This document shows, one piece after another, positions 41,421-51,124 of a DNA stretch of 64,000 nucleotides. The notes beneath the pieces are model-generated. The model saw only the letters and a program-made list of their open reading frames with translations, had not been told where the DNA came from and searched no databases. The DNA comes from Komagataeibacter saccharivorans (GTDB taxonomy: Bacteria > Pseudomonadota > Alphaproteobacteria > Acetobacterales > Acetobacteraceae): positions 124,001-188,000 of the forward strand of contig NZ_NKTY01000003.1 in assembly GCF_003207825.1 (NCBI RefSeq), given 5' to 3'. Position numbers and translations under genes: made by a program. Every line of letters starts with the position of its first letter. Positions within the stretch are counted from its first letter, which is position 1.

Positions 41421-43102
41421 TGCGCCTCGGTCGCGTGGGTCATGCCACGCTGCGCACCCGCTTCCGGCGCACGACCGGCCAGTGACAGGGCAACCGCTTC
41501 GGCAATGCGGATGCCATCAATCCCGGCGGACAGGATGCCGCCCGCATAACCGGCCCCTTCGCCAGCAGGGAACAGCCCGCGCAGGTTCGCGCCCTGTCCA
41601 TCCGCCCCGCGCGGAATGCGCAGCGGCGAGGAAGTGCGTGTCTCCACCCCCGTCATGACGGCGTCACGCATGGAAAAACCGGCCAGCTTGCGCTCGAACG
41701 CGGGCAGCGCCTCCCGAATGGCCGTAACCGCGAAATCGGGCAGGCAGGCGGACAGGTCGCACGGGGTCACGCCGGGCCTGTAGGATGGGACCACGTCACC
41801 CAGCGTGGTGGATGCCCGGCCATCCAGAAAATCACCCACCGTCTGCGCGGGTGCGAAATAGCGCCCGCCACCGGCCTCATACGCCTTACGTTCCCATTCA
41901 CGCTGGAAGGCGATGCCCGCCAGCGGACCGCCCGGATAATCGCGTTCGGGTGTCACACCCACCACGATGCCCGCATTGGCGTTGCGTTCGGCGCGGGAAT
42001 ACTGGCTCATGCCGTTGGTCACCACCTGTCCTACCTCCGACGTGGCGGCGACGACCGTGCCACCAGGGCACATGCAGAACGAATAGACCGACCGCCCGTT
42101 CGTTGCATGGTGGACCAGCCGGTAATCGGCGGCCCCCAGCAGGGATGGCGTTTCGGGCTGGCCGTAACGGGCGGTATTGATGACCGATTGCGGATGTTCG
42201 ATCCGCACCCCTATGGAAAACGGCTTGGCCACCATCTCCACCCCTGCCGCATGCAGGGCCGTAAACGTGTCGCGCGCGCTGTGCCCGATGGCCAGCACGA
42301 CGTGGTTTGCGGCTATCTCCTCCCCGTCGGCCAGACGCAGCGCGGTCAGGCGCTGGCCGCCCGCGCCGTCATCATCCGTGATAAAATCAGTGACATGCGC
42401 GCCGAACCGGTATTCCCCGCCCAGTCCGCCGATCTCCGCACGGATATGCTCCACCATCGAAACCAGCCGGAACGTGCCGATATGCGGATGCGAAAGGTGG
42501 AGGATTTCCTCCGGCGCGCCAGCCCGCACGAAGGCGTCCAGCACCTTGCGCCCGTAATGGCGGGGATCGCTGACCTGACTGTACAGCTTGCCATCGGAAA
42601 ACGTGCCCGCCCCCCCTTCGCCAAACTGCACGTTGCTTTCGGGGGTCAGGATGGATTTGCGCCACAGGGCGAAGGTATCGACCGTGCGCTCACGCACCGC
42701 CTTGCCGCGTTCAAGCACCAGTGGCCGCAGCCCTATCTGCGCCAGCACCAGTGCGGCCATAAGCCCGCATGGACCCGCCCCGATCACAACAGGGCGCATG
42801 AAACCGGGGCGGGCGGCAAGCTGTGCCCCGTCATTCAGGACAAAACGGTACGACGTATCCGGCGTCGGCATGATGTCACGGGCATCGGCATGGGCGGCCA
42901 GAACGGCGGCTTCGTCACGCACGGCGCAGTCCAGCGTGTAGACCAGCACGATCCGCCCGCGCCTGCGCGCGTCATGCCCGCGACGGAATACGGTGATCTG
43001 CCCGATATCCGCCTCCGCCACGCCCATCCGCGCGGCCGCGGCCTGTTTCAGCTCGGCCTGTGTATGGTCGATCGGCAGGCGCAGTTGGGTCAGTCTGATC
43101 AT
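41417..43102 (-). CDS. FAD-dependent dehydrogenase of the COG2509 type
   Basis: The 561-residue protein starts MIRLTQLRLPIDHTQAEL, the N-terminal ferredoxin-like region usual in this family, followed by a FAD fold PVVIGAGPCGLMAALVLAQ (about 103-121) and the LERGKAVRERTVDTFALW block. SNVQFGEGGAGTFSDGKLY is a family signature. The end has GLFPAGEGAGYAGGILSAG, which closes the FAD site. Substrate unknown; relatives are annotated as NAD(FAD)-utilising dehydrogenases. Its last codon overlaps the methyltransferase start by four bases. Confidence 0.88.
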   Translation of the reverse strand: MIRLTQLRLPIDHTQAELKQAAAARMGVAEADIGQITVFRRGHDARRRGRIVLVYTLDCAVRDEAAVLAAHADARDIMPTPDTSYRFVLNDGAQLAARPGFMRPVVIGAGPCGLMAALVLAQIGLRPLVLERGKAVRERTVDTFALWRKSILTPESNVQFGEGGAGTFSDGKLYSQVSDPRHYGRKVLDAFVRAGAPEEILHLSHPHIGTFRLVSMVEHIRAEIGGLGGEYRFGAHVTDFITDDDGAGGQRLTALRLADGEEIAANHVVLAIGHSARDTFTALHAAGVEMVAKPFSIGVRIEHPQSVINTARYGQPETPSLLGAADYRLVHHATNGRSVYSFCMCPGGTVVAATSEVGQVVTNGMSQYSRAERNANAGIVVGVTPERDYPGGPLAGIAFQREWERKAYEAGGGRYFAPAQTVGDFLDGRASTTLGDVVPSYRPGVTPCDLSACLPDFAVTAIREALPAFERKLAGFSMRDAVMTGVETRTSSPLRIPRGADGQGANLRGLFPAGEGAGYAGGILSAGIDGIRIAEAVALSLAGRAPEAGAQRGMTHATEAQ

Positions 43103-43254
43103 CGGGTCACGTTTCCATGGCAGGTTGGGGCCGTACGGGTGCCATATCATGCCGGGTGGCCGTACAAAATGTGCTAAGTGCTGGTGACGCGACGCAACCT
43201 TCTGCTAGAAGGCGGCGACAGTTCCGGTTCTCCCTGACAAATGGATGCGGCCCC

Positions 43255-44304
43255 ATGGGCGAATGCCAGCACAACCATGGCGAACACAGCCATTCCCATG
43301 ACCACGACCATACCGATCATGCTGGCCACGCCGGTCATGCGGAGCATGGAGATCATGGTCATGACCGGTGCGACCATGGCCATGGCGGGGGCTTTGGCCA
43401 CCATCACGTGCATACGCCCGCGTCCTATGGCCGGGCGTTCGCGCTGGGGATTACGCTCAACCTTGCCTATGTAGCGGGCGAAGCCATATGGGGCGTGCGC
43501 AGCCATGCGCTGTCGCTGCTGGCCGATGCGGGGCACAACCTGTCCGACGTGCTGGCGCTGGGGGCCGCGTGGGTGGCGGAAATCCTTTCGCGCCGCTCCC
43601 CCAGCACGAATTTCACTTACGGGCTGCGCCGGTCCTCCATCCTTGCGGCCCTTGGCAATGCCGTGGCGCTGCTGGTCGTGACCGGCGGCATCATGTGGGA
43701 AGCGGTGCTGCGCCTGATCCATCCGCATCCGGTCGCCGGTGTCGAGGTGATGGTGGTGGCCGGAATCGGCATCGCCGTAAACGGGATGACCGCGATGCTG
43801 TTCGCAAGCGGCGGAAAAAACGACATCAACCTGCGCGGCGCGTTCATGCACATGGCATCGGACGCGCTCATGTCGCTTGCGGTCGTGGCCGGGGGCGGGC
43901 TGATCCTGCTGACCGGCTGGCTGCGGACTGATCCGGTCATCTGTCTTGTCGTGTCGCTGTCCATCATCCTTGCCACATGGTCGCTGCTGCGCGATTCGCT
44001 GGACATGGCGCTGGACCGCGTGCCGCGTGGCATCGATCCCGCGCAGGTGGACACCTACCTGCGCACGCTGCCCGGCGTATGCGACCTGCATGACCTGCAT
44101 ATCTGGCCACTCAGCACCACCGAGACGGCGCTGACCGTCCACCTTGTGCGCGCCGCCACCGAAAACGGTCAGGCGACCGACGGCCTGCTGAACCGGGCCG
44201 CGCGCGAACTGCATGAACGCTTCGGCATCGTGCATCCCACCTTCCAGATCGAGACCCTGAACGATGCCGACCAGTGCAGTCTTGCCAGCGCCCACACCGT
44301 CTGA
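43255..44304 (+). CDS. Cation diffusion facilitator, CzcD/ZitB type, with His-rich N-terminus
   Basis: The protein should export Zn(II), Co(II) or Cd(II) from the cytoplasm in exchange for protons. The 349 residues begin with a 50-residue cytosolic segment extraordinarily rich in His, Asp and Gly (HSHSHDHDHTDHAGHAGHAE within it). Six membrane spans follow. The metal site motifs are ADAGHNLSDVLAL in span 2 and HMASDALMS in span 5, each an HxxxD pair, as in zinc-type CDFs. The C-terminal domain has the ferredoxin-like DLHDLHIWPLSTTE. A second CDF starts ten bases later. Confidence 0.93.
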   Translation: MGECQHNHGEHSHSHDHDHTDHAGHAGHAEHGDHGHDRCDHGHGGGFGHHHVHTPASYGRAFALGITLNLAYVAGEAIWGVRSHALSLLADAGHNLSDVLALGAAWVAEILSRRSPSTNFTYGLRRSSILAALGNAVALLVVTGGIMWEAVLRLIHPHPVAGVEVMVVAGIGIAVNGMTAMLFASGGKNDINLRGAFMHMASDALMSLAVVAGGGLILLTGWLRTDPVICLVVSLSIILATWSLLRDSLDMALDRVPRGIDPAQVDTYLRTLPGVCDLHDLHIWPLSTTETALTVHLVRAATENGQATDGLLNRAARELHERFGIVHPTFQIETLNDADQCSLASAHTV

Positions 44305-44314
44305 CCGCAGGGGT

Positions 44315-45229
44315 ATGTCAGCCAGCATGTTTGCCAATACCGATACCAAGATCCTCGCGGCATGGTGCAGCGTTGCCGTCAGCCTTATCGCGCTGGGCAT
44401 GAAATACGCCGCATGGCGCACCACCGGCAGTATCGCGCTGTATTCCGATGCGATCGAGACAATCATCAACGTGGTGTCCGCCGTGGCCGGGCTATGGGCG
44501 CTGCGCGTCGCCAGCCTGCCGCCCGACCACAACCACACCTACGGTCATTACAAGGCCGAATACCTGTCCGCCGTGGCGGAAGGCGTGCTGGTCGTCATTA
44601 CCGCCGTGACCATCGCGCATGAGGCATGGATCGGATTCCAGCACATGCACCGGCCGGAGGATTCCCTGCTGGGCATCTCGCTCAATGGCGGGGCGGGGCT
44701 GCTCAACCTTGTGTGGGGGCTGTTCCTGCTGCGCATGGGCCGTGCCCACCACTCTCCCGCCCTTGTGGCGAGCGGACATCATGTCCTGTCGGATGTTTCG
44801 ACATCCGGCGTGCTGATCGTGGGCTTCATCCTGATCCCGCTGACCGGCTGGCTGTGGCTGGACCCGCTGCTGGCGGCACTGATCGCGGTGAATGTGCTGC
44901 GCACGGGGTGGGAGATGATGCGCACCTCCATCGCGGGGCTTATGGATGAAGCACCGAATTCGGAAACGCTGGGCGAAATCCGCTCCATCATTTCCCATAC
45001 CGCCGCTGGCGCGCTGGAAGCCCACGACATCCGCGCGCGCATTGTCGGCGCCATGACCTTCATCGAATTCCATCTGGTCGTGCCGGGTTCCATGAGCGTG
45101 GAAAACGCCCACCATATCTGCGACCGGATAGAAGATGGCCTGCGCGAAGGGCTGGGCGATGCGCTGATCAACATTCACGTCGAACCCGAACGCAAGGCCA
45201 AGCATAGCGGGGTGCTGGTCCTGCCCTGA
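44315..45229 (+). CDS. Second cation diffusion facilitator family transporter
   Basis: The 304-residue protein is a six-span CDF without a His-rich segment. Span 2 carries LYSDAIETIINV and span 5 carries GHHVLSDVSTSG. The span-2 motif has D-x-x-E where zinc-type CDFs have HxxxD or DxxxD, so its metal may differ from that of the upstream transporter. NHTYGHYKAEYLSAVAEG is typical of this subgroup. The start is either ATG 44315 or ATG 44327; AGGGG lies close to both. It is probably co-transcribed with the upstream CDF. Confidence 0.88.
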   Translation: MSASMFANTDTKILAAWCSVAVSLIALGMKYAAWRTTGSIALYSDAIETIINVVSAVAGLWALRVASLPPDHNHTYGHYKAEYLSAVAEGVLVVITAVTIAHEAWIGFQHMHRPEDSLLGISLNGGAGLLNLVWGLFLLRMGRAHHSPALVASGHHVLSDVSTSGVLIVGFILIPLTGWLWLDPLLAALIAVNVLRTGWEMMRTSIAGLMDEAPNSETLGEIRSIISHTAAGALEAHDIRARIVGAMTFIEFHLVVPGSMSVENAHHICDRIEDGLREGLGDALINIHVEPERKAKHSGVLVLP

Positions 45230-45391
45230 CGGGCAGCCTCCCGCCCGAATGGGGTCTCCATCCCGCCATGATGGGGCCACTAATACTGGCAATAACCACC
45301 GGGCCTGCGTTAAAACTGGTCCGGCACCCGCAACCGGCCTGCCCAACCCGGTTTATCCGTCCGTGCTGTTACTGAAAGTGCATTGCCGTTC

Positions 45392-46780
45392 ATGCGCACC
45401 GACCTGACCGAAAGACGCAAGCGGCACATGCGCCACCTGCGCCGTTCCGCCCGCATCACCACCGAACAGTGGCGACGCAAGCTGGCCTGCTGGGCAGCGG
45501 CTGTCGTGGTGGGATTCGTGGCCGTGGGTTTCGCCATGGCGGCGGACGCGGCGGCCACGTTGCGCACGCACATCATCCATATCAATCCGTGGATCATGCT
45601 GGTGCTGACGCCGGGTGGACTGGCGCTGTCCTCATGGCTGACACGCACATGGTTCCGTGGCGCGCAGGGCAGCGGCATACCGCAGACGATTGCGACCCTG
45701 CATCTGGAAAACTTCGCCATCATCGATCGGCTGCTGGCGCTGCGGGTGGCGGCGGGCAAGATCGTGCTGACCTCGCTGGGGCTGCTGGCGGGGGCTTCCA
45801 TCGGGCGTGAAGGGCCAAGCGTGCAGGTGGGGGCTGCGATCATGCATGCATGCGGGCGGTGGCTGAACCTGTCCACCGTCAGCATGCGCCGTGGCCTGAT
45901 TCTGGCGGGCGGCGCGTCCGGCGTGTCCGCCGCGTTCAACACCCCGCTGGCGGGTATCGTCTTCGCCATCGAGGAACTGAGCCATTCCTTTGAACAGCGC
46001 ACCAGCGGCACGATGCTCACGGGTGTCATCCTGTCAGGTGTGACCGCGATAGCACTGGTGGGCAATTACAGCTATTTCGGCCATACCGACGTGATCGTGC
46101 CCGTGGGCATAAGCTGGATCGCGGTGCCGACCTGCGGCATTCTGGGCGGTATTGGGGGCGGGGTGTTTTCCGCCATCCTGATCCGCGCGACACGCGGACT
46201 GCCGGGGGGACTGGGTCGCTTCGCCAAGGGGCGTCCGGTGGCGTTCGCCGCAAGCTGTGGTCTGGTTCTGGCCATCATCGGCATCGCATCGGGCGGGATT
46301 ACCTACGGCACCGGCTATATTCAGGCGCATGAAATCATCGAGGGGAAGACCCACTACCCCGCGTCGTTCTTCATCCTGAAATTCATCGCCACCATCATAT
46401 CCTACTGTTCCGGCATTCCGGGCGGCCTGTTTGCGCCGTCACTGGCCATCGGGGCGGGATTTGGCGGCTGGGTGGCGCAGTTCCTGCCGCACACCACGCC
46501 GGGGGCGGTGGTGCTGCTGGGTACGGTGGCCTATTTTTCCGCCGTTGTGCAGTCCCCGCTGACCGCATCCGTCATCGTCATGGAAATGTGCGACAACCAG
46601 CAGGTCACGCTGGCGCTGCTGGCCACATCCTTTCTGGCCTATGGCGTTTCGCGCATGATCTGTTCGCAGGCGCTCTATTCCGCACTGGCTGAAGCATTCC
46701 TTGATGGCATGGCGTCGGCCCCCAAGCCACCTGTCGCAAGCCCACCGCCGCCGGTGCCGCCGTTACCGGCACCCCGCTGA
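45392..46780 (+). CDS. CLC-family chloride channel/transporter
   Basis: The protein moves chloride (or another anion), probably coupled to protons. The 462-residue chain shows the three selectivity motifs: GSGIPQ, GREGPSVQ (the gating Glu) and GIPGGLFAPSL. IVFAIEELSHSFE has the Glu pair where the internal proton Glu lies in exchangers. The cytoplasmic N-terminus is basic, and the C-terminus is a Pro-rich tail (PPPPVPPLPAPR) without CBS domains. The ATG at 45392 is preferred over TTG at 45383. Its last 18 bases overlap the convergent glycosyltransferase gene. Confidence 0.92.
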   Translation: MRTDLTERRKRHMRHLRRSARITTEQWRRKLACWAAAVVVGFVAVGFAMAADAAATLRTHIIHINPWIMLVLTPGGLALSSWLTRTWFRGAQGSGIPQTIATLHLENFAIIDRLLALRVAAGKIVLTSLGLLAGASIGREGPSVQVGAAIMHACGRWLNLSTVSMRRGLILAGGASGVSAAFNTPLAGIVFAIEELSHSFEQRTSGTMLTGVILSGVTAIALVGNYSYFGHTDVIVPVGISWIAVPTCGILGGIGGGVFSAILIRATRGLPGGLGRFAKGRPVAFAASCGLVLAIIGIASGGITYGTGYIQAHEIIEGKTHYPASFFILKFIATIISYCSGIPGGLFAPSLAIGAGFGGWVAQFLPHTTPGAVVLLGTVAYFSAVVQSPLTASVIVMEMCDNQQVTLALLATSFLAYGVSRMICSQALYSALAEAFLDGMASAPKPPVASPPPPVPPLPAPR

Positions 46781-47800
46781 CAGCACGCGGTCATACAGCG
46801 CCAGCCACTGCGCGGTGACGGCCTGCGGGGTGAAATGCGCCTCGTAATCCCGGCGGCCACCCGACACGATCCGGGCCGCCAGTGCCGGGTCATCCAGCAC
46901 GCGGCGTAGGGCACCGGCCAGTGCCCCCACATCATCAATGGGAACCAGCATGCCATTTTCGCCGTCGCGTATATGCGCGCGCGGACCATCGGCGGCACAG
47001 GCCACCAGCGGGATATCCGCCGACCAGGCATCAAGGATAACGGTGCCAAAGGGTTCATAGCGTGACGGCAACACGCAGATATCCGCTGCCGCCAGCAAGG
47101 CCCCCCGATCCGACCGCCAGCCAAGGAAATGAACCCGACCGGCAATGCCCAGCCTTTCGGCCTGCGCCATAAGGGCAGCGCGCAGGTTGCCCTCCCCCGC
47201 CAGCCAGACATGGCAGCGCGGCAGGGCTGCAAGCGCATCCAGCAGGGTTTCAAGCCCCTTGGCGGGATGCAGGCGTGACAGCACCAGCAGTACCGGCGCA
47301 TCCGCAGGCGTATCCAGCGACTGACGCAATACCGGCGCTTCGGGCCGGACAGAGGGGAAAGTGGGGATATAGGCTACCCGGTCAGCCGGTGCCCCCCGTT
47401 CACGCATGGAGCGGGCCATGTCCGCCGTGCAGCCCACGAACCAGTCGCAATGCGCGAAGGGACGCAGGTCCTTGTAATTGCCGAACCAGCCAATGACCGG
47501 GATGCCTGTGCCCGTGGGCACGATTTCCGCTGCGCGGCGCAGCCAGCAATGGATGATATCGGGCCGCATGCGCGCAATCAGCCGCCGCAGCGCCAGACGC
47601 GCGCCGAGGCGGAGGGGAAAGCGCAGCGGCGCTGTTTCCACATCCATCCCCGCCGCCCGCATTTCCGCCACGCGCGGCGCATGGGGATGCAGGACCGCCT
47701 TCTGCGACAGTCCGGCGGCCTGCAGGCTGAGCATGACATCGGTGGAATACAGTTCCGCCCCGCCATTGCCCTGGGCCGCCATGACATGAAGCACGCGCAT
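46763..47800 (-). CDS. Glycosyltransferase family 4 (GT-B)
   Basis: The 345-residue protein starts MRVLHVMAAQGNGGAELY, has VLLVLSRLHPAKGLETLLDAL at the domain junction (about 173-193), VWLAGEGNLRAALM and SRYEPFGTVILDAWS with the E-x7-E donor-binding motif. These are family-4 glycosyltransferase features, as used for LPS core or exopolysaccharide. The chosen ATG at 47800 is preceded by a GGGA; an upstream ATG at 47824 would add eight residues. It follows the WD40 gene on the same strand. Confidence 0.88.
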   Translation of the reverse strand: MRVLHVMAAQGNGGAELYSTDVMLSLQAAGLSQKAVLHPHAPRVAEMRAAGMDVETAPLRFPLRLGARLALRRLIARMRPDIIHCWLRRAAEIVPTGTGIPVIGWFGNYKDLRPFAHCDWFVGCTADMARSMRERGAPADRVAYIPTFPSVRPEAPVLRQSLDTPADAPVLLVLSRLHPAKGLETLLDALAALPRCHVWLAGEGNLRAALMAQAERLGIAGRVHFLGWRSDRGALLAAADICVLPSRYEPFGTVILDAWSADIPLVACAADGPRAHIRDGENGMLVPIDDVGALAGALRRVLDDPALAARIVSGGRRDYEAHFTPQAVTAQWLALYDRVLSAGCR

Positions 47801-47839
47801 GCGCTGTCCCGTTCCTTCCGGCATTGCCGTGACTGCCGC

Positions 47840-48901
47840 CTATCTGGCGGACAGGTCCACCACGCCAGCCCGTCCGTCTTCCGTGCCGAAAGCCAGCGCG
47901 CAGCCATCGGGGCTGAAGGCCAGCGCCGACACCGCGCCACCACCCGCAAGGCAGACCGGCAGGATACGCTGAGCACCCGTATCGGCCATCAGCACCGAAC
48001 CATCGGCAAAGCCCGCCGCCACGATGTCATGCACCGGATGGCAGGCGATGCGGGTACACATGACACCGGGGATGCCGCCTGCCTCGGCCGGAGGCTTGCC
48101 CATCGGGCCACCACCGAAGAACGGCCACATCACGATGGTATCCGCCCCGCTTGTCACCAGCCACTTGCCATTACGGGTAAAGGCCATCGACTGCACCTTG
48201 GACGGATAGCCGCTCATGCGCATGTTATGCCCATCGGACAGACGCCATCCATGCAGTTCCGATTCCTGCATGGACGTGACCAGCGCCTCGCCCGCCGGGT
48301 GGATGGCGATGCCGATATGACTGCCCTTCCATTCCAGCGGACGGACGGTGTCCACCTTCGCCTGCACGAACCACATGGATGCGCCGTTATAGTGCGAGGC
48401 CGCGATCCGCTTGCCCTTCGCATCGAACACGATCCCGCTGACGGTGGAGGGATGCTCCAGCACCTTCAGCGTCGTCTGCCCGCTGGCGTCACGCAGTTCG
48501 ACCTGCCTGCCCGATGCGAACGCGATCACGCCACCCTTGTCGTTGCACCATGTGGTGATGTGTTCGATCCACCGCCGCCCCTTGACCAGATCGGTCACGC
48601 TACCATCGGCGGCGACACGGCGCAGGGCGTTGTCGTCCCCCCCGGTCAGGAAGCCGGTGCTGGCGGCATCGGGGGCGATGGCAAGGATCGCGCCGTCATG
48701 AACGGTCGTAACATCCCACGCATCCGAACGGCCCCAGTCCGGGCGGCTGGCGACCATGATGTCGCCTTCACCGGTGACAAAGGCAACCTGCCCGCTGTCG
48801 CGCGCGATGGCGCAACCGGTGATCTGACCTTCAAGCTGTCGGGTTGCCCCCCGCCGCTCCAGCAGGGACGGCGTCATTGTTTCGTTCACGGTCCCGCTCA
48901 T
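47840..48901 (-). CDS. WD40-repeat protein paired with a CobW GTPase
   Basis: The 353-residue protein is made of about seven degenerate WD40-like blades: HDGAILAIAPDAASTGFLTG, HPSTVSGIVFDAKGKRIAAS, IGIAIHPAGEALVTSMQE, VQSMAFTRNGKWLVTSGAD, IACHPVHDIVAAGFADGSVL and VSALAFSPDGCALAFGTEDG are the clearest. It has no signal peptide and should be a cytosolic beta propeller for protein contacts. Its start overlaps the CobW gene stop by four bases, so the two are made together. It may be an adaptor or client of the GTPase, which is inference. Confidence 0.85.
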   Translation of the reverse strand: MSGTVNETMTPSLLERRGATRQLEGQITGCAIARDSGQVAFVTGEGDIMVASRPDWGRSDAWDVTTVHDGAILAIAPDAASTGFLTGGDDNALRRVAADGSVTDLVKGRRWIEHITTWCNDKGGVIAFASGRQVELRDASGQTTLKVLEHPSTVSGIVFDAKGKRIAASHYNGASMWFVQAKVDTVRPLEWKGSHIGIAIHPAGEALVTSMQESELHGWRLSDGHNMRMSGYPSKVQSMAFTRNGKWLVTSGADTIVMWPFFGGGPMGKPPAEAGGIPGVMCTRIACHPVHDIVAAGFADGSVLMADTGAQRILPVCLAGGGAVSALAFSPDGCALAFGTEDGRAGVVDLSAR

Positions 48902-49899
48902 TTCGCACGGCAGCTTTCAAAACCGCGACGAAGCTGCGGACGGTTGAGGTTACGCCCGATGAACACAAGGCGGGAGACAGGCTCCTCACCCGCTTTCCAC
49001 GGGCCGATGAAATCACCATCGGCCATCATGTGCACGGCCTGAAAGGCGAAGCGACGGTCTTCGCCCGCATAGTTCAGGATGCCCTTGGCGCGCAGGATAT
49101 CCGCGCCCTTTTCCTGCAGCAGCGCGCCGATCCATGCCTGAAAATGCGCGGCGTCGAGCGGTTCTTCCACCTCGAAGGACATGGAGGTCACGTCCGCCTC
49201 ATGGGAGTGGCTGGTATCCTCAAGGAAATGCGGGGCGTGTTCAAGCGCGCGCTGCAGATCGAAACCACCCTGATCCAGCACATCGGACAGGGGCACATCG
49301 CCACGCTGCGCGCGGTGCAGGCGCGCGACCGCGTTGATCGAGCGGATACGCGATTCAATGGTCGCCAGCGCGACTTCATCCACAAGGTCGGTCTTGTTGA
49401 GGATGATGACATCGGCAAAGGCGATCTGGTTCACCGCCTCAGGGCTTTCCTCAAGCGTCTGGATGACGTTGTAGGCATCAACCACCGTCACCACGGCGTC
49501 CAGACGGGTCTTGCCGCGAACGTCCTCATCCACGAAAAATGTCTGGGCCACGGGAGCGGGATCGGCAAGGCCGGTGGTCTCGACAATGATGCCGTCAAAC
49601 TTCGCGCGGCGTTTCATGAGGTTGCCGAGAATACGGATCAGGTCCCCACGCACGGTGCAGCAGATGCAGCCGTTGTTCATCTCGAACACTTCCTCGTCGG
49701 CATCGACCACGAGGTCGTTGTCCACGCCGAGTTCACCGAACTCGTTCACCACCACGGCGTATTTGCGACCGTGCTGGGCAGTCAGGATATGATTGAGCAG
49801 CGTCGTCTTGCCCGCACCCAGAAATCCCGTCAGCACCGTAACCGGCACAAGGGCATTCTGGGCTGCGGCATCGGGCGACGCCTGAACGGTATCGGACAT
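48898..49899 (-). CDS. CobW/COG0523-family zinc-handling GTPase
   Basis: COG0523 proteins are G3E P-loop GTPases that deliver or store zinc or other metals. The 333-residue protein has Walker A LTGFLGAGKTTLLNHIL (about 23-39), the metal-binding GCICC motif (about 78-82), VETTGLADPAPV, ADVIILNKTDLVDE (base specificity NKTD), a short HSHEAD segment that could bind metal, and a CobW C-terminal domain ending LRRGFESCRAK. No cobalamin gene is nearby; two zinc-type transporters lie 4-6 kb away, so zinc is more likely than cobalt. Confidence 0.9.
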   Translation of the reverse strand: MSDTVQASPDAAAQNALVPVTVLTGFLGAGKTTLLNHILTAQHGRKYAVVVNEFGELGVDNDLVVDADEEVFEMNNGCICCTVRGDLIRILGNLMKRRAKFDGIIVETTGLADPAPVAQTFFVDEDVRGKTRLDAVVTVVDAYNVIQTLEESPEAVNQIAFADVIILNKTDLVDEVALATIESRIRSINAVARLHRAQRGDVPLSDVLDQGGFDLQRALEHAPHFLEDTSHSHEADVTSMSFEVEEPLDAAHFQAWIGALLQEKGADILRAKGILNYAGEDRRFAFQAVHMMADGDFIGPWKAGEEPVSRLVFIGRNLNRPQLRRGFESCRAK

Positions 49900-50013
49900 G
49901 TGGCCTCCGGTCTTTCACTCTGCGCCATGGTGGCGTGTAGCTTGATCTGTCCAGATATAGGGCCATGCGGCGGCGTGTCCCATACCCGGCAGCGCATAAA
50001 AGCCAAAAACCCT

Positions 50014-51111
50014 TCATCCAGCCCCATGATGCAGGGCGGCAAGGCGGGCCGCCTGACGCAGGGCCACGGCGCGTTCGATGCTGAACCGCGCAGCCCTCGC
50101 ACGCCCCCGCACGGCAAGGGCCTGGCGCGCAGGCAGGTCATCCATCAGGGATGCGATCGCCCGCGCAAGGCCGGCGGGCGGATCGGGTGCGCACAGGACA
50201 CCGCCATCCCCCACCACTTCCGGCAGGCCGCCTGTGGGGGCCGCAACCAGCGCGGCGCCTGCGGCCATGGCCTCCAGCGCGGTGAGGCCAAACGGTTCGG
50301 GCCAGCGGCTGGGCACGACCACTATGGCAGCCTGCGCCATGGCGGACAGCACCGCCGCGTGGGGTCGATAGCCTGTCATTTCCACACCTGCCGCATCCGC
50401 GCGGGGCACAAGGTCAGTCAGGAACGGAGTGGCGGGAGCATCCACGCGGAAACGGTCGGCACCGATCATGTCAAAGCGCCAGCCCGGATGGGAGCGCCGC
50501 AATTCGGCGCAGGCGGCAACAAACAGGTCCGCCCCCTTGTCCGCCACGACACGCCCGGCAAACAGCACGCATTGCGCGCGCTCCGCCATGGGGGGCACCG
50601 TCGCGGGCAATGCCGCGCCATTGGGGGAAAGGAGAACCCGCGCCGCGTGGTGCGCTGGCACGCCATCGACAAACCGCCCGCGCAACCAGTCCGTAACACA
50701 CGCCACCGTCATACGGCACAGCAGGTCGGCACGCAGGGCGGGCGTATCGGCCCCGCGCATGCCCTGCGGATCGTTATGCAAAACAAGCAGCACCCTGTGG
50801 CGGGGGCAATGTCGGGCGATGTAGCGGGCGATATCGGGGCGGTTATGGACTTCAATCACGTCCGTTCCCAGATCGCGCACCACGCGCGTTACCGCGGCGG
50901 CATAGCGCACACTACGCCCGCCCGGCGGCCACAGCCCGGGCCGCACAGGCCGGTAATCATGCCGCGGCAGGAGTGAGGCTGCGGTTAGCGGCGCGCCTAC
51001 AACCACATCGCCGGGCACGGCCAGCGCCGCCACCTGCCCCCCGATGGCCCCGACCGCGCCCGCGCTGAATCCCTCCCGCGCGGGCAGGACAATGGCGGCG
51101 GGCCGGATCAT
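50014..51111 (-). CDS. Glycosyltransferase family 4
   Basis: The 365-residue protein is a GT-B transferase: an N-terminal acceptor domain with AREGFSAGAVGAIGGQVAAL, the donor domain beginning QCVLFAGRVVADKGADLFV, and VPSRWPEPFGLTALEAMAAG (E-x7-E) followed by GGLPEVVGDGGVLC. It starts 13 bases after the GST gene stop and ends the sulfur-transfer cluster. The acceptor is unknown; envelope polysaccharide is likely. The first ATG with homology is at 51111, although the frame is open far upstream within gst. Confidence 0.85.
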   Translation of the reverse strand: MIRPAAIVLPAREGFSAGAVGAIGGQVAALAVPGDVVVGAPLTAASLLPRHDYRPVRPGLWPPGGRSVRYAAAVTRVVRDLGTDVIEVHNRPDIARYIARHCPRHRVLLVLHNDPQGMRGADTPALRADLLCRMTVACVTDWLRGRFVDGVPAHHAARVLLSPNGAALPATVPPMAERAQCVLFAGRVVADKGADLFVAACAELRRSHPGWRFDMIGADRFRVDAPATPFLTDLVPRADAAGVEMTGYRPHAAVLSAMAQAAIVVVPSRWPEPFGLTALEAMAAGAALVAAPTGGLPEVVGDGGVLCAPDPPAGLARAIASLMDDLPARQALAVRGRARAARFSIERAVALRQAARLAALHHGAG

Positions 51112-51124
51112 GTCCCGATATGGA

